A stretch of DNA of 5,789 bases, from contig CABUZE010000061.1 of the NCBI GenBank assembly GCA_902495955.1, positions 1 to 5,789 of the forward strand, given 5' to 3'. The notes under the pieces were generated by a model that had not been told where the DNA came from, made no database searches, and saw only the letters and a program-made list of their open reading frames with translations. The stretch comes from an uncultured Collinsella sp. (GTDB lineage Bacteria; Actinomycetota; Coriobacteriia; Coriobacteriales; Coriobacteriaceae). Positions 5,352 through 5,789 of the stretch are shown piece after piece (position 1 is the first letter of the stretch; every line of letters starts with the position of its first letter). The translations under genes and the position numbers were made by a program.

Positions 5352-5789
5352 ATGTCTGATTCTTCTATCGTTATTCGCGGCGCGCGCGAGCATAACCTGC
5401 GCGATATCGATGTTTCCATTCCGCGTGACCAGCTCGTGGTCATAACCGGTCTTTCCGGATCGGGCAAGAGCTCACTGGCGTTCGATACCATCTATGCCGA
5501 GGGCCAGCGCCGTTACGTCGAGAGCCTTTCGAGCTATGCGCGTCAGTTTTTGGGCCAGATGGACAAGCCCGATCTGGACTCGATTGACGGCCTGTCGCCG
5601 GCTGTTTCGATCGATCAGAAGACGACGTCCAAAAACCCACGCTCGACGGTGGGCACCGTAACCGAGATTTACGACTATCTGCGTCTGCTGTTTGCTCGCG
5701 TGGGAACGCCGCACTGTCCTGAGTGCGGTCGTGTCATTGAGCGTCAGACGACCGATCAGGTCGCCGATAAGGTGCTGGCGGCGGGGGAG
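5352..5789 (+). CDS. uvrA: UvrABC excinuclease subunit A, N-terminal part (3' end outside window)
   Basis: UvrA is the dimeric ABC-type ATPase that first scans DNA for bulky lesions and loads UvrB. The window holds the first 146 residues of a protein that is usually about 940, ending on a codon boundary. The family start is unmistakable: [19 protein letters not shown] (6-24), the first Walker A GLSGSGKS (33-40), [24 protein letters not shown] (44-67), then [33 protein letters not shown] (86-118). The first Cys pair, CPEC (C122 and C125), belongs to a structural zinc module. The ATG at 5352 is set by AAGGAG 5 nt upstream. The gene diverges from mrp across a 259-bp control region with a likely LexA operator. 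It points the same way as uvrB but is separated from it by about 4.1 kb of opposite-strand genes. Confidence 0.98.
   Translation, partial: MSDSSIVIRGAREHNLRDIDVSIPRDQLVVITGLSGSGKSSLAFDTIYAEGQRRYVESLSSYARQFLGQMDKPDLDSIDGLSPAVSIDQKTTSKNPRSTVGTVTEIYDYLRLLFARVGTPHCPECGRVIERQTTDQVADKVLAAGE

Noticed and set aside
5174..5714. Small - strand open frames opposite uvrA and its leader
   Set aside because: They overlap the certain uvrA coding region or the divergent promoters and show no recognisable protein features.
1..5789. Mobile element, CRISPR array, tRNA or rRNA
   Set aside because: I saw no transposase or integrase motifs, no regularly spaced repeats, no target-site duplications and no RNA-gene signatures. 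Intergenic space is short and explained by promoters and hairpins.

Overview
The window comes from a high-GC bacterium with strong AAGGAG-type ribosome binding sites, bacterial -10 elements and a short Mrp without an N-terminal MIP18 domain. These traits, and the general look of the proteins, fit a gut-type actinobacterium of the Coriobacteriia (Collinsella/Olsenella-like). That assignment is inference from style and has not been checked by database search.

Layout. The 3' part of uvrB runs on the + strand from the left edge to 1204. A hairpin-rich convergent gap (1205-1269) follows. Three genes then lie on the - strand. Read in their own direction they are mrp (5092-4262), a BaiN/HI0933-type flavoprotein (4261-2990, GTG start directly abutting the mrp stop) and a COG2509-type FAD-dependent dehydrogenase (2910-1270). 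A 79-bp gap holding a TATAAT element and a terminator-like hairpin separates the last two. A 259-bp divergent control region (5093-5351) separates mrp from uvrA, whose first 146 codons run off the right edge on the + strand.

Function. UvrB and UvrA are the damage-recognition proteins of nucleotide excision repair. They are often adjacent, but here both are on the + strand with a - strand block of three genes between them. A near-consensus Gram-positive/actinobacterial LexA operator lies in front of uvrA, so uvrA is probably SOS-controlled. The - strand block joins an Fe-S cluster carrier ATPase with two poorly characterised flavoproteins. mrp and the BaiN-like gene are almost certainly co-transcribed and translationally coupled. 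The third gene may be read through from them or started separately.

The coding content is mostly housekeeping and I see no evidence of a mobile element, CRISPR array, tRNA/rRNA or defence system. The points most worth following are the LexA site, the Mrp/flavoprotein coupling, the promoter-hairpin arrangement before the COG2509 gene, and unusual protein segments (a basic insert in the BaiN-like protein, a Cys-poor N-terminus in Mrp, a basic tail on UvrB).
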